Source of the DNA: Arenibacter echinorum
GTDB lineage: Bacteria > Bacteroidota > Bacteroidia > Flavobacteriales > Flavobacteriaceae
DNA length: 64,000 nucleotides
Direction of reading: 5' to 3'
NCBI RefSeq assembly: GCF_003259375.1
Contig: NZ_QLLN01000005.1
Location: 248,001-312,000 of the forward strand
Shown: piece by piece, positions 1 through 9,216 of the stretch
How positions within the stretch are numbered: the stretch's first letter is position 1
Layout: every line of letters starts with the position of its first letter
Position numbers and translations under genes: made by a program
Notes under the pieces: generated by a model
Told to the model about the DNA's origin: nothing
The model's input: only the letters and a program-made list of their open reading frames with translations
Databases searched by the model: none

Positions 1-182
1 ATTAAGTTTAAGACTACTACAATTTGATTTGGTTTAATCCAAAATCAATAAAAAATGTAAATATCCTTTCCTATAAGTTTTTTATCGGATTATCATCCAA
101 AGATTTTAACATGCACCCGATATCTTGTATATTGTACCTCTTTATTACAAGTGCAAAAAACACTAACCATAATTACAAACCT

Positions 183-797
183 ATGCATATCGCCGTTGCA
201 GGAAATATTGGGGCTGGCAAAACAACCTTGACAAGATTACTATCCAAACACTACCAATGGGAGGCCCAATTTGAAGATGTGGTTGACAACCCCTATTTGG
301 ACGACTTTTACAATCAAATGGAAAGATGGAGCTTTAATCTCCAGATATACTTTTTAAACAATAGGTACAGACAAATTTTACAGATAAGGAAGGGTGGCAA
401 AGACACTATTCAAGACCGGACCATTTACGAGGATGCCCACATTTTTGCCCCTAACCTCCATGCCATGGGTTTAATGACCAATAGGGATTTTAGCAATTAC
501 ACCAGTTTATTCGAATTAATGGAAACGTTGGTACAGCCTCCAGATCTATTAATTTATTTAAGAAGTTCCATCCCAAATTTGGTGAATCAAATCCACAAGC
601 GCGGACGTGAATATGAAAATAGCATTTCTATCGACTACTTAAGCCGATTGAACGAACGCTATGAAGCATGGGCGCAAAGCTATGAAAAGGGCAATCTCTT
701 GGTAATTGACGTAGACAAATTAAATTTTGTGGACGAGCCGGAGGATTTGGGCCTGGTCATCAATAAAATTGACGCCGAGATCCATGGCCTTTTTTGA
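183..797 (+). CDS. Deoxynucleoside kinase
   Basis: Phosphorylates deoxynucleosides to monophosphates for dNTP salvage in the cytoplasm. The protein is 204 aa. A P-loop GNIGAGKT lies at residues 7-14 and the dNK-type DRT motif at 78-80 (QDRTIYED), followed by an arginine-rich lid around RGREYE. The open frame runs upstream to about base 24, but the P-loop family always starts a few residues before the glycine loop, so the ATG at 183 is chosen and the upstream part is treated as non-coding. Which base is preferred (dA, dG or dC) cannot be told from sequence. It fits the many nucleotide-salvage genes elsewhere in the window. Confidence 0.88.
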   Translation: MHIAVAGNIGAGKTTLTRLLSKHYQWEAQFEDVVDNPYLDDFYNQMERWSFNLQIYFLNNRYRQILQIRKGGKDTIQDRTIYEDAHIFAPNLHAMGLMTNRDFSNYTSLFELMETLVQPPDLLIYLRSSIPNLVNQIHKRGREYENSISIDYLSRLNERYEAWAQSYEKGNLLVIDVDKLNFVDEPEDLGLVINKIDAEIHGLF

Positions 798-903
798 ACA
801 TGAACCTAAGCAACCTTTAAGGCAATAGAAAAAATACACCTGCAGTGGTTCTTATTTTATTGTCGCTAAAACCAATTGTTACCATTTTTCAAAACCACCT
901 TGG

Positions 904-2169
904 TCAGAAATGCCAGGAAGATGGCCATAACCATATTAAAAATATGCCCACAGTTATAGCTATTCCAAAGGTGAGCGCAATCCATTTTACCAACTGCTTG
1001 GTGCCCAAAATTCCTGCCATAACACCCTTAAAGACCAAATTAGACAAGCTGGCCAACAGAATAAGTTTCCACCCCGTAACGGCGCTTAAGGCATCGCTTT
1101 TAATTAGTTGTGATAAAGATAGGGTTATGGCATCCACATCTGTTAATCCGCTTATTATAGCTACTACATAGAGGGCGTCATCTCCAAACTCCTCATTGGC
1201 AAAGGCTACCGCCAACAATATGGCCCCATAAAGAAGACCAAACACCAAGGCACTTTTAAAATCTGCAGGATTATCCGGTTCCGGCATTGTATCATCCTCG
1301 GAATCCTTGTTTATACTATAGAACATACCCAGACAAATAAGTGCCATGACCACGAATTCCACCATTAATGGCAGTAGAATTACAGGTAATTTTTCTGGTA
1401 TTACCACCCCAACCTCCACCATTACCCTAGCCAGGGAAATTGCAGAAGCCACAGTGATCACGAAGGCCGCCATTTTGCTTATAGAAGCCGTATCGACCGT
1501 TTTACGGGCATAACTGACCGTGGTTGCCGTACTACTGATCAATCCCCCCAAAACACCATTGGAAATAATCCCCAACTTTTTCCCGACAAACTTGTAAATA
1601 AAATACCCTAAGACACTCAGCCCTACTATTAGCGTAATCATTAACCAAATGTTTTGGGGATTAAGAACGTTGTACGGCCCATAGGTTTTATTGGGCAGAA
1701 TGGGCAGCACTACCAATGAAATTCCCGCAAAGGTCATAATAGCTGAAAGATCCTTTTCCTGTAGTCTATTTATAAAACCATGAAGCCTTTCCTTTACATA
1801 CAGAAGTACTGACATAGACACCCCTATTATAATGCCCAACACCCTATCCCCCATCACCAAATAAGCACCAATAGCAAACATCATTAAGGCTGCCACCTCT
1901 GTTGTCTGCCCAACGTCCGGATTAGTAAATACCTTTATCTTTATAAAATTGGCGGCCACTAGAAGTGAGGTTAGGGCAATACCGAGAACAGGCAAAATAA
2001 AAGGATTTTGATAGTCCCTACTTAAGAACCCCGCCAAAACCCCTAAAATTGCAATCAGGGTAAAGGTCCTTACCCCCGCCAGCTCACTATTTGCCTTTTC
2101 ACGCTGAAGACCAACCAAAAGGCCTAATCCAAAGGCAATGCCCAATGTAGTTAAATCGTGATAATCCAT
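904..2169 (-). CDS. MgtC/SapB-DUF4010 family integral membrane protein
   Basis: Polytopic inner-membrane protein of 421 aa with about 12 hydrophobic helices. The N-terminus (FGLGLLVGLQREK...AGVRTFTLIAILG) has the MgtC/SapB signature, in which an arginine/glutamate pair follows GLGLLVG. The C-terminal two thirds match the DUF4010 layout, including GLISSTATTVSYARK near the middle. The biochemical role of DUF4010 proteins is not established; transport or ion homeostasis is an inference from the MgtC part. It is a single-gene unit, separated from the pyrophosphatase gene upstream of it by a strong terminator. Confidence 0.8.
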   Translation of the reverse strand: MDYHDLTTLGIAFGLGLLVGLQREKANSELAGVRTFTLIAILGVLAGFLSRDYQNPFILPVLGIALTSLLVAANFIKIKVFTNPDVGQTTEVAALMMFAIGAYLVMGDRVLGIIIGVSMSVLLYVKERLHGFINRLQEKDLSAIMTFAGISLVVLPILPNKTYGPYNVLNPQNIWLMITLIVGLSVLGYFIYKFVGKKLGIISNGVLGGLISSTATTVSYARKTVDTASISKMAAFVITVASAISLARVMVEVGVVIPEKLPVILLPLMVEFVVMALICLGMFYSINKDSEDDTMPEPDNPADFKSALVFGLLYGAILLAVAFANEEFGDDALYVVAIISGLTDVDAITLSLSQLIKSDALSAVTGWKLILLASLSNLVFKGVMAGILGTKQLVKWIALTFGIAITVGIFLIWLWPSSWHF

Positions 2170-2199
2170 TTGCCGTTAAGTATTAACAACTTAAAAAGT

Positions 2200-2225
2200 A
2201 AAAACCCCGTTTGAACGGGGTTTTT
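2200..2225 (-). terminator. Rho-independent terminator of hppA
   Basis: Perfect stem of about 12 bp (AAAAACCCCGTT paired with AACGGGGTTTTT, two-base loop) lying 30 bases downstream of the hppA stop on the minus strand. The T-rich arm gives the U tract in either direction, but only hppA points into it. Confidence 0.85.
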
Positions 2226-2255
2226 AATATAATGCCAAAATATAAGTTTTGCAAC

Positions 2256-4670
2256 TTACTTTTTAATATCTATTTTCTCTATAACCACTTTTTTATCATT
2301 TTTATCCGATACTTGAGTAGTTTTTTCAAATGCTTCCAATTGGGCTTTTACTTCCTCATTGGTTCCCTTAAAGGTTTTTTCCTCTGTGGTGGTTTCACCA
2401 TTCACCGTAGTGCTATAAGTTATTACAGCCTGTGCCAAATCTGTGGTTTCCACATTCATTTCAATCTGAACTTCTTGCTCCGCAACCCCTGTTTCCAAAT
2501 GTCCACCCAAAATTGGGGCGATCACCAATCCAATTAAACAGGTAAGTTTTATAAGAATATTCATTGAAGGTCCGGAAGTATCCTTAAATGGATCTCCTAC
2601 AGTATCCCCTGTTACTGCCGCTTTGTGGGCATCTGACCCCTTGTAGGTCATTTCACCATTAATTTCAACACCTGCTTCAAAAGATTTTTTAGCGTTATCC
2701 CAAGCACCACCGGCATTGTTTTGGAATATGGCCCAAAGCACTCCAGAAACCGTAACACCGGCCATATAACCTCCCAACATTTCAGCGATCAATTGATTAT
2801 CACTTCCATAAACCAATTTCCCTAACAGCACAATAGCAATAGGAAACCCGATGGTCAGGATACCAGGCAACATCATTTCACGTAGGGCAGCCTTGGTAGA
2901 AATATCCACACACTTTGCATAATCCGGCTTTCCAGTTCCTTCCATTATACCTGGAATTTCCTTGAATTGTCTACGCACTTCATAAACCATATCCATAGCC
3001 GCTTTACCAACCGAATTCATGGCCAAGGCAGAAAAAACAACTGGAACCATACCACCAACAAAAAGCATAGCCAACACCGGGGCCTTAAAAATGTTAATTC
3101 CGTCGATACCTGTAAAAGTCACATAGGCCGCAAATAATGCTAAGGAAGTCAATGCTGCAGAAGCAATCGCAAATCCTTTTCCTGTAGCCGCCGTAGTATT
3201 CCCTACCGAATCCAATATATCTGTACGCTCCCTTACAATAGGATCTTGCTCACTCATTTCTGCAATACCCCCAGCGTTATCGGAAATAGGTCCGAACGCG
3301 TCTATTGCCAACTGCATAGCTGTAGTTGCCATCATTGCCGAAGCAGCCAATGCCACCCCATAAAAACCTGCAAAGGCATAGGAAGACCAGATTGCAGCGG
3401 CAAACAAAAGTACTGTTGGAAAAGTAGAGATCATCCCTGTTGCCAAACCAGCAATTACATTGGTTCCTGCCCCAGTACTCGATTTTTGAACAATGGCCAA
3501 TACAGGCTTAGTACCCAAACCTGTATAATATTCGGTCACCGAGGAGATAACTCCTCCAACAACCAAACCTACAACCGTGGCATAAAACACTCTTATGGAT
3601 GATATATCCTTTAAACCTTCACCAAAAAACTCCATTTGCATAGTTTCCGGCAACATGTATTTTACCAAAGCAAAACAGGCAACCAAGGTTAATCCTATAG
3701 AAACCCAGTTTCCTATATTCAAGGCACCTTGTACTTCTTTTTCCTTAGCCTCGTTGTTTTTTATTTTCACCAACATAGTACCAATAATTGAAAATATTAT
3801 TCCGAAACCGGCAATGGCCATGGGCAATAAAATTGGTCCTATCCCACCAAAGGCATCCTGAATGGCACCGCCCATATCCTTAATAACATAATTTCCAAGA
3901 ACCATGGCAGCCAATACGGTAGCTACATATGATCCGAATAAATCGGCTCCCATACCTGCAACATCACCCACATTATCTCCTACGTTGTCGGCAATTGTGG
4001 CCGGGTTACGGGGATCATCTTCCGGAATACCTGCCTCTACCTTTCCAACCAAATCCGCCCCAACATCTGCTGCCTTAGTGTAGATACCTCCACCAACTCT
4101 TGCAAACAAAGCAATAGATTCAGCACCAAGGGAAAAACCTGCCAATGTCTCAAGTACAATGGTCATGTCCTCTGTAGTAGTCCATGCACCGTTCATAAAA
4201 AATTGAAATAACAGAATAAAGGCCGTTGTAAGACCCAATACTGCCAGACCTGCAACACCAAGCCCCATTACTGTGCCACCTCCAAAAGACACCTTTAATG
4301 CCTGTGGCAAACTGGTACGTGCAGCCTGCGTGGTTCTAACATTTGTCTTGGTGGCAATCTTCATACCCATGTTACCTGCCAATGCAGAAAAGAATGCGCC
4401 GAAAATAAAAGCTACTACAATAAGAATATGGGTAGTAGGTACTATAAAAGAAATTGCGGCCAATGCAACACTGGCCCCTATAACGAAGATCGTCAATAAT
4501 TTATATTCTGCTTTAAGAAAAGCCAAGGCCCCTTCATAGATATAATCTGAAATTTCTTTCATTTTACCGTCTCCAGCATTTTGTTTTAATACCCAAGACC
4601 TTTTTACAGCCATAAAAGCAAGACCTACCAATGCCATAATAATTGGCAAGTAAATAATTATTGATTCCAT
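2256..4670 (-). CDS. hppA: Membrane-bound, ion-pumping pyrophosphatase (K+-dependent type)
   Basis: Hydrolyses pyrophosphate and pumps H+ and/or Na+ across the inner membrane. The protein is 804 aa with about 16 helices. The catalytic region contains DDPRNP at 218-223 and DNVGDNVGD at 228-236. [10 protein letters not shown] at 490-499 carries Ala where K+-independent enzymes have Lys, so K+ dependence is predicted. The ion-gate Glu normally in helix 6 is absent ([10 protein letters not shown], Gly246 and Ala250), while a Glu occurs in helix 5 (LGAES, Glu184), the arrangement I recall for flavobacterial H+ pumps. After the last helix comes an unusual hydrophilic tail of about 81 residues (724-804). 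The soluble pyrophosphatase gene lies just upstream in the same orientation. Confidence 0.95.
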   Translation of the reverse strand: MESIIIYLPIIMALVGLAFMAVKRSWVLKQNAGDGKMKEISDYIYEGALAFLKAEYKLLTIFVIGASVALAAISFIVPTTHILIVVAFIFGAFFSALAGNMGMKIATKTNVRTTQAARTSLPQALKVSFGGGTVMGLGVAGLAVLGLTTAFILLFQFFMNGAWTTTEDMTIVLETLAGFSLGAESIALFARVGGGIYTKAADVGADLVGKVEAGIPEDDPRNPATIADNVGDNVGDVAGMGADLFGSYVATVLAAMVLGNYVIKDMGGAIQDAFGGIGPILLPMAIAGFGIIFSIIGTMLVKIKNNEAKEKEVQGALNIGNWVSIGLTLVACFALVKYMLPETMQMEFFGEGLKDISSIRVFYATVVGLVVGGVISSVTEYYTGLGTKPVLAIVQKSSTGAGTNVIAGLATGMISTFPTVLLFAAAIWSSYAFAGFYGVALAASAMMATTAMQLAIDAFGPISDNAGGIAEMSEQDPIVRERTDILDSVGNTTAATGKGFAIASAALTSLALFAAYVTFTGIDGINIFKAPVLAMLFVGGMVPVVFSALAMNSVGKAAMDMVYEVRRQFKEIPGIMEGTGKPDYAKCVDISTKAALREMMLPGILTIGFPIAIVLLGKLVYGSDNQLIAEMLGGYMAGVTVSGVLWAIFQNNAGGAWDNAKKSFEAGVEINGEMTYKGSDAHKAAVTGDTVGDPFKDTSGPSMNILIKLTCLIGLVIAPILGGHLETGVAEQEVQIEMNVETTDLAQAVITYSTTVNGETTTEEKTFKGTNEEVKAQLEAFEKTTQVSDKNDKKVVIEKIDIKK

Positions 4671-4702
4671 TTGTTTGATTATTTGTTATATATTTTGAGG
4701 GG

Positions 4703-4710
4703 CAAAAGTA
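4703..4710 (-). promoter_or_regulatory. Candidate -7 element for hppA
   Basis: TACTTTTG on the minus strand fits the Bacteroidota TAnnTTTG consensus, 32 bases before the hppA ATG. No good -33 TTG is seen at the ideal spacing, so this is a partial match. Confidence 0.45.
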
Positions 4711-4729
4711 GTAAAATATGGCTGAATAA

Positions 4730-4763
4730 AAAAAGCAATATTACTTCCGCAATATTGCTTTTT
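4730..4763 (-). terminator. Rho-independent terminator of ppa
   Basis: Perfect 13-bp inverted repeat (AAAAAGCAATATT / AATATTGCTTTTT) with an eight-base loop, 22 bases after the ppa stop codon. It separates ppa from hppA, so the two pyrophosphatase genes are probably transcribed independently. Confidence 0.85.
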
Positions 4764-4784
4764 AACTTTTTAAAAAATTAAGGA

Positions 4785-5315
4785 TTAATACTTTATACTT
4801 ACATCCTGTTTTGGAACGTCACTATCCTTAAACCTTTGTATACATTTTGCAACAATTTCCCTAGCTTCCTGTTGCTCTCCCCATCCGCCAACATCAACCT
4901 TTTTCTTTTCAAGATCCTTGTAGACTTTAAAGAAATGTTCAATTTCTTTTATTAAATGAGGATTTAATTCGTTTAGATCATTGATCTTATTCCAGACCGG
5001 ATCGGATACAGGCACACATATCACCTTTTCATCGGGTCCTTTCTCATCGGTCATATGAAATACGCCAATGGGTTTTACCTCCATTACACAACCGGGAAAT
5101 GTTGCTTCGGTCACCAACACAAGGACATCCAATGGATCGCCATCCAGTGCCAAGGTTTCTGGGACAAACCCATAGTCGGCCGGATACATCATGGATGAAA
5201 AAATCATCCTATCGTACCTTATCTTCTTAAGGGCAAAATCGTATTCATATTTGTTCCTACTGCCCTTTGGTATTTCGATCAATACATCGAACGACGTAAT
5301 ATCTTCACTGCTCAT
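4785..5315 (-). CDS. ppa: Inorganic pyrophosphatase, soluble family I
   Basis: Cytoplasmic Mg2+-dependent hydrolysis of pyrophosphate, which pulls biosynthetic reactions forward. The 176-aa length is normal for bacterial family I. The family signature D-G-D-P-L-D-V is at residues 59-65, and the substrate-binding residues of the E/K/R/Y type are present (KGSRNKYEYD near 17-26, YPADYGFVP at 44-52). It sits next to the membrane pyrophosphatase gene, so the cell can either conserve pyrophosphate energy as an ion gradient or dissipate it. A terminator between them argues for separate control. Confidence 0.96.
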   Translation of the reverse strand: MSSEDITSFDVLIEIPKGSRNKYEYDFALKKIRYDRMIFSSMMYPADYGFVPETLALDGDPLDVLVLVTEATFPGCVMEVKPIGVFHMTDEKGPDEKVICVPVSDPVWNKINDLNELNPHLIKEIEHFFKVYKDLEKKKVDVGGWGEQQEAREIVAKCIQRFKDSDVPKQDVSIKY

Positions 5316-5384
5316 ATGGTTATGTTTAATCTTATAATTTTCTAAAGTAACAAATTAATATCAGTTAGCGGTCAAAAAAGTATA

Positions 5385-7880
5385 TCAGAAGTGAAATCCG
5401 AAAGACCCAGTTACCCCAAAAGACCTTGCCCCAGGGTTTTCCAAATAATTTCCCCTAAAGTTAAAATCTATCCTTAAAATCTTTAAAATATTCCCTACTC
5501 CTACCGAATACTCCCAATATATCTTATCATTTGGAGCTATTAAAGGAATATTTGCCGGAGCACTCAAGGCTCTGTTTTCATCCGAAAGTTCTCCCCATAC
5601 TCCTCTTAGTCCTATTATTTCCCTTAGGTTCCATTTTCTCATAAACGGAATCCTGGAAAAAAACCTTCCATTAAAATTATGTTCCAAATGTGCCGAAACA
5701 TAAGTATCGGTAACAAATTCATAAAAATCGAGATTAGAGAAAGTATTGTAAACAGAGAAAAATGTTTGATTTCCAGGAATGGCGTTAAGCAATCCCAATG
5801 GAACCTCTCCAAAAGTCTTCCCTGTCTCAACAGTACTTAGTAACCTGCCAAGACCACCCACCTGCCAAGGCTGTGTATAACTGAACTGAACTTTTTTATA
5901 ATCGAAATCACTATCCAAGAAGTTTTTAACTCCATTGGTATAGGACAAAAACAAGGTGCTGTAGTTATCGTTGACATCGCGCCTTTCCACTCCGTTTCCA
6001 ATAGTTTTCTTTCCCGGAGTATATATAAGAATAGTAGTAAGATCAAATTGATTAATTTCCGAAGATATGCCTGAAGGCACGGTAGGATCTATGTAATCCA
6101 GGCTAAAGGCATTGGGCAGGGCAGAACTAAGCGACCTATAAGACCCACCTATTCCTATCCTAAAATTGGTTACAGGTTCCAGCTCCAGATTAAAAGTGCT
6201 AAGATCAATATTGGTAAGTCGGTCATTGGAACCAACGGTAAACACTGAAGAAGAGGCTATACTTCTTCCAAGGACATCCGTGGTGGCCGTAAGGCTAATC
6301 CCCAATTGTTCTATATCCCTTCTTTTACCACCTGAAATTATAAACCTCGATTTCTTGTCCACCAGCCATTTTCCTGAAATCCCGTATTTAAACTTATCGT
6401 CTCCAAACCCATACGCCAGATAGGCCTGCAGTCGCCATGGATCATTTTGCCCAAAATATGTCCGGGCCCCTGCCCTTAGTCGAACCCCCTCAGCTTGATT
6501 ATAACCAAAAATACTGTACACATCTCCTAAGTCCAAATTCCATTTATCAATTTCCACATATCCGGATCCCAGGATACTCACAATGTTATAGTAGCTTTTA
6601 AATTTGGGAACTGTCTTTAAGGTATCCAATAATTTATAAATCCCTTTTTCATCAGCATTTAACGACTCCAACCTATTAGCTTCCCAAAAGTCATCTTCCT
6701 TATTCAAGACCATAGGATCAAATGGGTCGGTTTTGGCCTTATAAAATTCATTGGGTTTGGGCTGATCAAATTTATAATCCCCGTAGACCGTAGTCCTCTT
6801 GCCATATACCCCCCTTGAATTTTCCTTTTTATTAAAGCTGAAATCGGATAACATATAATCCCGGGTCAGAAGAAAAACCGAATCGTTGACTACATCGAAC
6901 TCCTGTTCAATATAAATTTCCTTTACCCAGTTGATATTGGCACTTTTGGTGACGGCTAAATTTATATTCTTCACCGCATAGGTAGAATCGTTCACCCAAA
7001 AATCCCCTTTAAACGTAAGTTCATTCTTTCGTCTCGGATAATAAATAATATTATAACACCATTTATTATCTATAAAGGCACTATCTGCCAAGACGTAATT
7101 ATAGGTATCCACACCTGTCTTGGACAATGGACTGGTAAAACTCTTATCGAAAAATTTTAAATAGTTATTGTAAATATCGTAATCGGAATAAAGATCGGCA
7201 ATAAAGGCAATTATAGCCTGATTATTGCTGAAGCCAGAATTCTTGCTCCCCAAAACATCTTCCTTTACTACGGCCGTCTCATTATTCCCATAAACCTTGG
7301 AAAAGGTTTCGTTCAAAAAAATGGGCAAATAGGTCTTCCCTGTTATCCGTGAAGTATCCAAATCGTTGAAAACAAATTCCAACCCCCTAAAAACCCTACT
7401 CTTCATAAGGGCACTATCTATAGTATTTAGATCGAACTCTACTTTCTCATACTTGTCATACTGATATTGTTTAAACATATGAACCCCGTTCTTACGTTTT
7501 TTGGCCCATATTTTTTTGAGTATATCTATCGCGGGATTATTTTTTTTATCAGTTTTGCCAAAATAAACCACTACCTCATCCAACTGTTCGCTGGACTCAA
7601 TGAGTACAACATTCATGTTATAGCTAACCTTAGCGGTAAGAGTTATTTCCTTGGTTTCGTATCCAATAAAAGATACCAATAAAGTAGAATAGGTATTCTC
7701 GGATTCCATATAAAACCTACCATTGTCATTGGTTATGGTACCTTCTGAAGAATCCTTGAACAGAACATTGGCAAATGAAACGGGTTCACCCGACTCATCC
7801 ACTAGAATACCCCCAACCTTGGTCTGGGAAACAGAGTATTGAACGATAAATAAAAATAAGATTAAAAGGATTCTTGTCAT
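5385..7880 (-). CDS. DUF5686/carboxypeptidase-regulatory-like outer-membrane protein
   Basis: 831 aa with a clear Sec signal peptide (MTRILLILFLFIVQYSVSQ). Next comes a carboxypeptidase-regulatory-like beta-sandwich (about residues 22-100, GGILVDESGEPVSFANVLFKD), as found before TonB-dependent receptors. The rest is the DUF5686 body, whose C-terminal half alternates aromatic and polar residues and ends in a terminal Phe (GSFGFHF), as expected for an outer-membrane beta-barrel. There is no plug or TonB box. Its precise function is unknown; a structural or transport role at the outer membrane is inferred. It is a monocistronic gene. Confidence 0.82.
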   Translation of the reverse strand: MTRILLILFLFIVQYSVSQTKVGGILVDESGEPVSFANVLFKDSSEGTITNDNGRFYMESENTYSTLLVSFIGYETKEITLTAKVSYNMNVVLIESSEQLDEVVVYFGKTDKKNNPAIDILKKIWAKKRKNGVHMFKQYQYDKYEKVEFDLNTIDSALMKSRVFRGLEFVFNDLDTSRITGKTYLPIFLNETFSKVYGNNETAVVKEDVLGSKNSGFSNNQAIIAFIADLYSDYDIYNNYLKFFDKSFTSPLSKTGVDTYNYVLADSAFIDNKWCYNIIYYPRRKNELTFKGDFWVNDSTYAVKNINLAVTKSANINWVKEIYIEQEFDVVNDSVFLLTRDYMLSDFSFNKKENSRGVYGKRTTVYGDYKFDQPKPNEFYKAKTDPFDPMVLNKEDDFWEANRLESLNADEKGIYKLLDTLKTVPKFKSYYNIVSILGSGYVEIDKWNLDLGDVYSIFGYNQAEGVRLRAGARTYFGQNDPWRLQAYLAYGFGDDKFKYGISGKWLVDKKSRFIISGGKRRDIEQLGISLTATTDVLGRSIASSSVFTVGSNDRLTNIDLSTFNLELEPVTNFRIGIGGSYRSLSSALPNAFSLDYIDPTVPSGISSEINQFDLTTILIYTPGKKTIGNGVERRDVNDNYSTLFLSYTNGVKNFLDSDFDYKKVQFSYTQPWQVGGLGRLLSTVETGKTFGEVPLGLLNAIPGNQTFFSVYNTFSNLDFYEFVTDTYVSAHLEHNFNGRFFSRIPFMRKWNLREIIGLRGVWGELSDENRALSAPANIPLIAPNDKIYWEYSVGVGNILKILRIDFNFRGNYLENPGARSFGVTGSFGFHF

Positions 7881-8049
7881 TTTTTTATTTAAAAAGACTA
7901 CTAATAAAAAAGCACCTCTCCATTATAGCAAGGAACCGAGCGTATAGACGTAACCAATAGTCCATACTTACCCTTTTAATTAGATTTATAATATAAAAGC
8001 TCCGTCAACCCAAAGTCAACGAAGCCATAACATCATTTAAAGATTTGTA

Positions 8050-9030
8050 TTATAATTTGTACAATACTTTCTTTACCGCCTTTACAACATCCTCATAGTT
8101 AGGCAACCATTCTGCCAAAAGCACTGGGGAATATGGTGCCGGGGTATCGGCCGTATTGATCTTTACAATCGGAGCATCCAAATAATCGAATGCATTGGAC
8201 TGAACATGATAGGTAATCTCAGTGGCCACATTGCCAAAAGGCCAAGCTTCTTCCAAAATAACCAATCTATTGGTTTTCTTTACCGATTTTAAAACCGCCT
8301 CGTAATCCAATGGCTTAACCGTACGTAAATCAATAATTTCTACACTAATATTTTCCTTGGCCAATTCGTCGGCTGCTTTATCCGCTTCCTTAATTATTTT
8401 ACCAAAAGAAACAATGGTGACATCCGTACCTTCCCTCCTTATATCAGCAACACCCAATGGGATAGTAAAATCTCCTTCAGGCACTTCGCCTTTATCGCCG
8501 TACATTTGCTCCGACTCCATAAATATAACCGGATCATTATCCCGTATGGCCGATTTTAAAAGTCCCTTGGCATCTTTTGGATTGGAAGGAACCACCACTT
8601 TTAACCCGGGACAGTTGGCATACCAACTTTCAAAAGCTTGCGAATGGGTAGCTGCCAATTGACCTGCAGAGGCAGTTGGACCACGGAAAACAATAGGACA
8701 ATTAAACTGACCTCCGGACATTTGCCTGATCTTAGCCGCGTTATTGATGATTTGGTCAATCCCTACCAAAGCAAAATTAAAAGTCATAAACTCTATAATA
8801 GGCCTATTGCCAATCATAGCCGAACCCACACCAATACCGGAAAAACCAAGCTCGGATATAGGGGTATCTATTACCCTTTCCGGGCCAAATTCATCCAACA
8901 TTCCTTTGGAAGCCTTATAGGCCCCATTGTATTCAGCAACCTCTTCACCCATTAAATAAATGGTCTCGTCCCTCCTCATCTCCTCGGACATTGCCTGCTG
9001 TATAGCTTCCCTAAACTGTAGTGTTTTCAT
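8050..9030 (-). CDS. pdhB: Pyruvate dehydrogenase E1 component, beta subunit
   Basis: With PdhA this forms the thiamine-diphosphate-dependent E1 that decarboxylates pyruvate and transfers acetyl to the E2 lipoyl arms. The 326-aa length is typical. Family landmarks are MGEEVAEYNGAYKASKGMLD at the N-terminus, DTPISELGFSGIGVGSA, and the C-terminal transketolase domain (GKIIKEADKAADELA ... LEEAWPFGNVATEI). Branched-chain E1-beta is a paralogous alternative, but the pdhA and pdhC partners elsewhere in the window fit the pyruvate enzyme. Unusually for E1 subunits, it lies about 46 kb from pdhA. It is divergent from etfB. Confidence 0.9.
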   Translation of the reverse strand: MKTLQFREAIQQAMSEEMRRDETIYLMGEEVAEYNGAYKASKGMLDEFGPERVIDTPISELGFSGIGVGSAMIGNRPIIEFMTFNFALVGIDQIINNAAKIRQMSGGQFNCPIVFRGPTASAGQLAATHSQAFESWYANCPGLKVVVPSNPKDAKGLLKSAIRDNDPVIFMESEQMYGDKGEVPEGDFTIPLGVADIRREGTDVTIVSFGKIIKEADKAADELAKENISVEIIDLRTVKPLDYEAVLKSVKKTNRLVILEEAWPFGNVATEITYHVQSNAFDYLDAPIVKINTADTPAPYSPVLLAEWLPNYEDVVKAVKKVLYKL

Positions 9031-9072
9031 CTTTAAAATGGAATCTTTATGTTAAAATACTTAAAGCGCTAG

Positions 9073-9080
9073 CAAAAGTA
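9073..9080 (-). promoter_or_regulatory. Candidate -7 element for pdhB
   Basis: TACTTTTG on the minus strand matches TAnnTTTG and lies 42 bases before the pdhB ATG. The nearest upstream TTG is too close (about 13 bases) to be a standard -33 box. Confidence 0.45.
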
Positions 9081-9131
9081 GGAAATAATATATCAAAACT
9101 AAGAAGTTAATAATTAAAAATACCTCAAAAT

Positions 9132-9153
9132 AATACTATGCATGCATAGTATT
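9132..9153. promoter_or_regulatory. Perfect 22-bp palindrome, candidate operator
   Basis: Half-site AATACTATGCA followed immediately by its exact reverse complement, centred between 9142 and 9143. It lies between divergent pdhB and etfB, where it would cover the -33 region of the etfB promoter. The uninterrupted symmetry with no loop suggests a dimeric DNA-binding protein site rather than an RNA hairpin. The regulator is not identified. Confidence 0.55.
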
Positions 9154-9169
9154 TTAAAAAATTATTGAG

Positions 9170-9177
9170 TATCTTAG
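9170..9177 (+). promoter_or_regulatory. Candidate -7 element for etfBA
   Basis: TATCTTAG, one mismatch from TAnnTTTG, 39 bases before the etfB ATG and 16 bases downstream of the palindrome. No convincing TTG is present at -33, the place occupied by the palindrome. Confidence 0.35.
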
Positions 9178-9216
9178 CCACCATTTCTTAATTAACGGTC
9201 AACAAAAAATTAATAT

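Noticed and set aside
845-1171. Plus-strand open frame
   Set aside because: It lies antisense to the DUF4010 membrane protein gene and has no recognisable features; treated as a shadow.
3246-3602. 118-codon plus-strand frame inside hppA
   Set aside because: Antisense to a well-conserved gene, with Cys/Ser-rich random composition.
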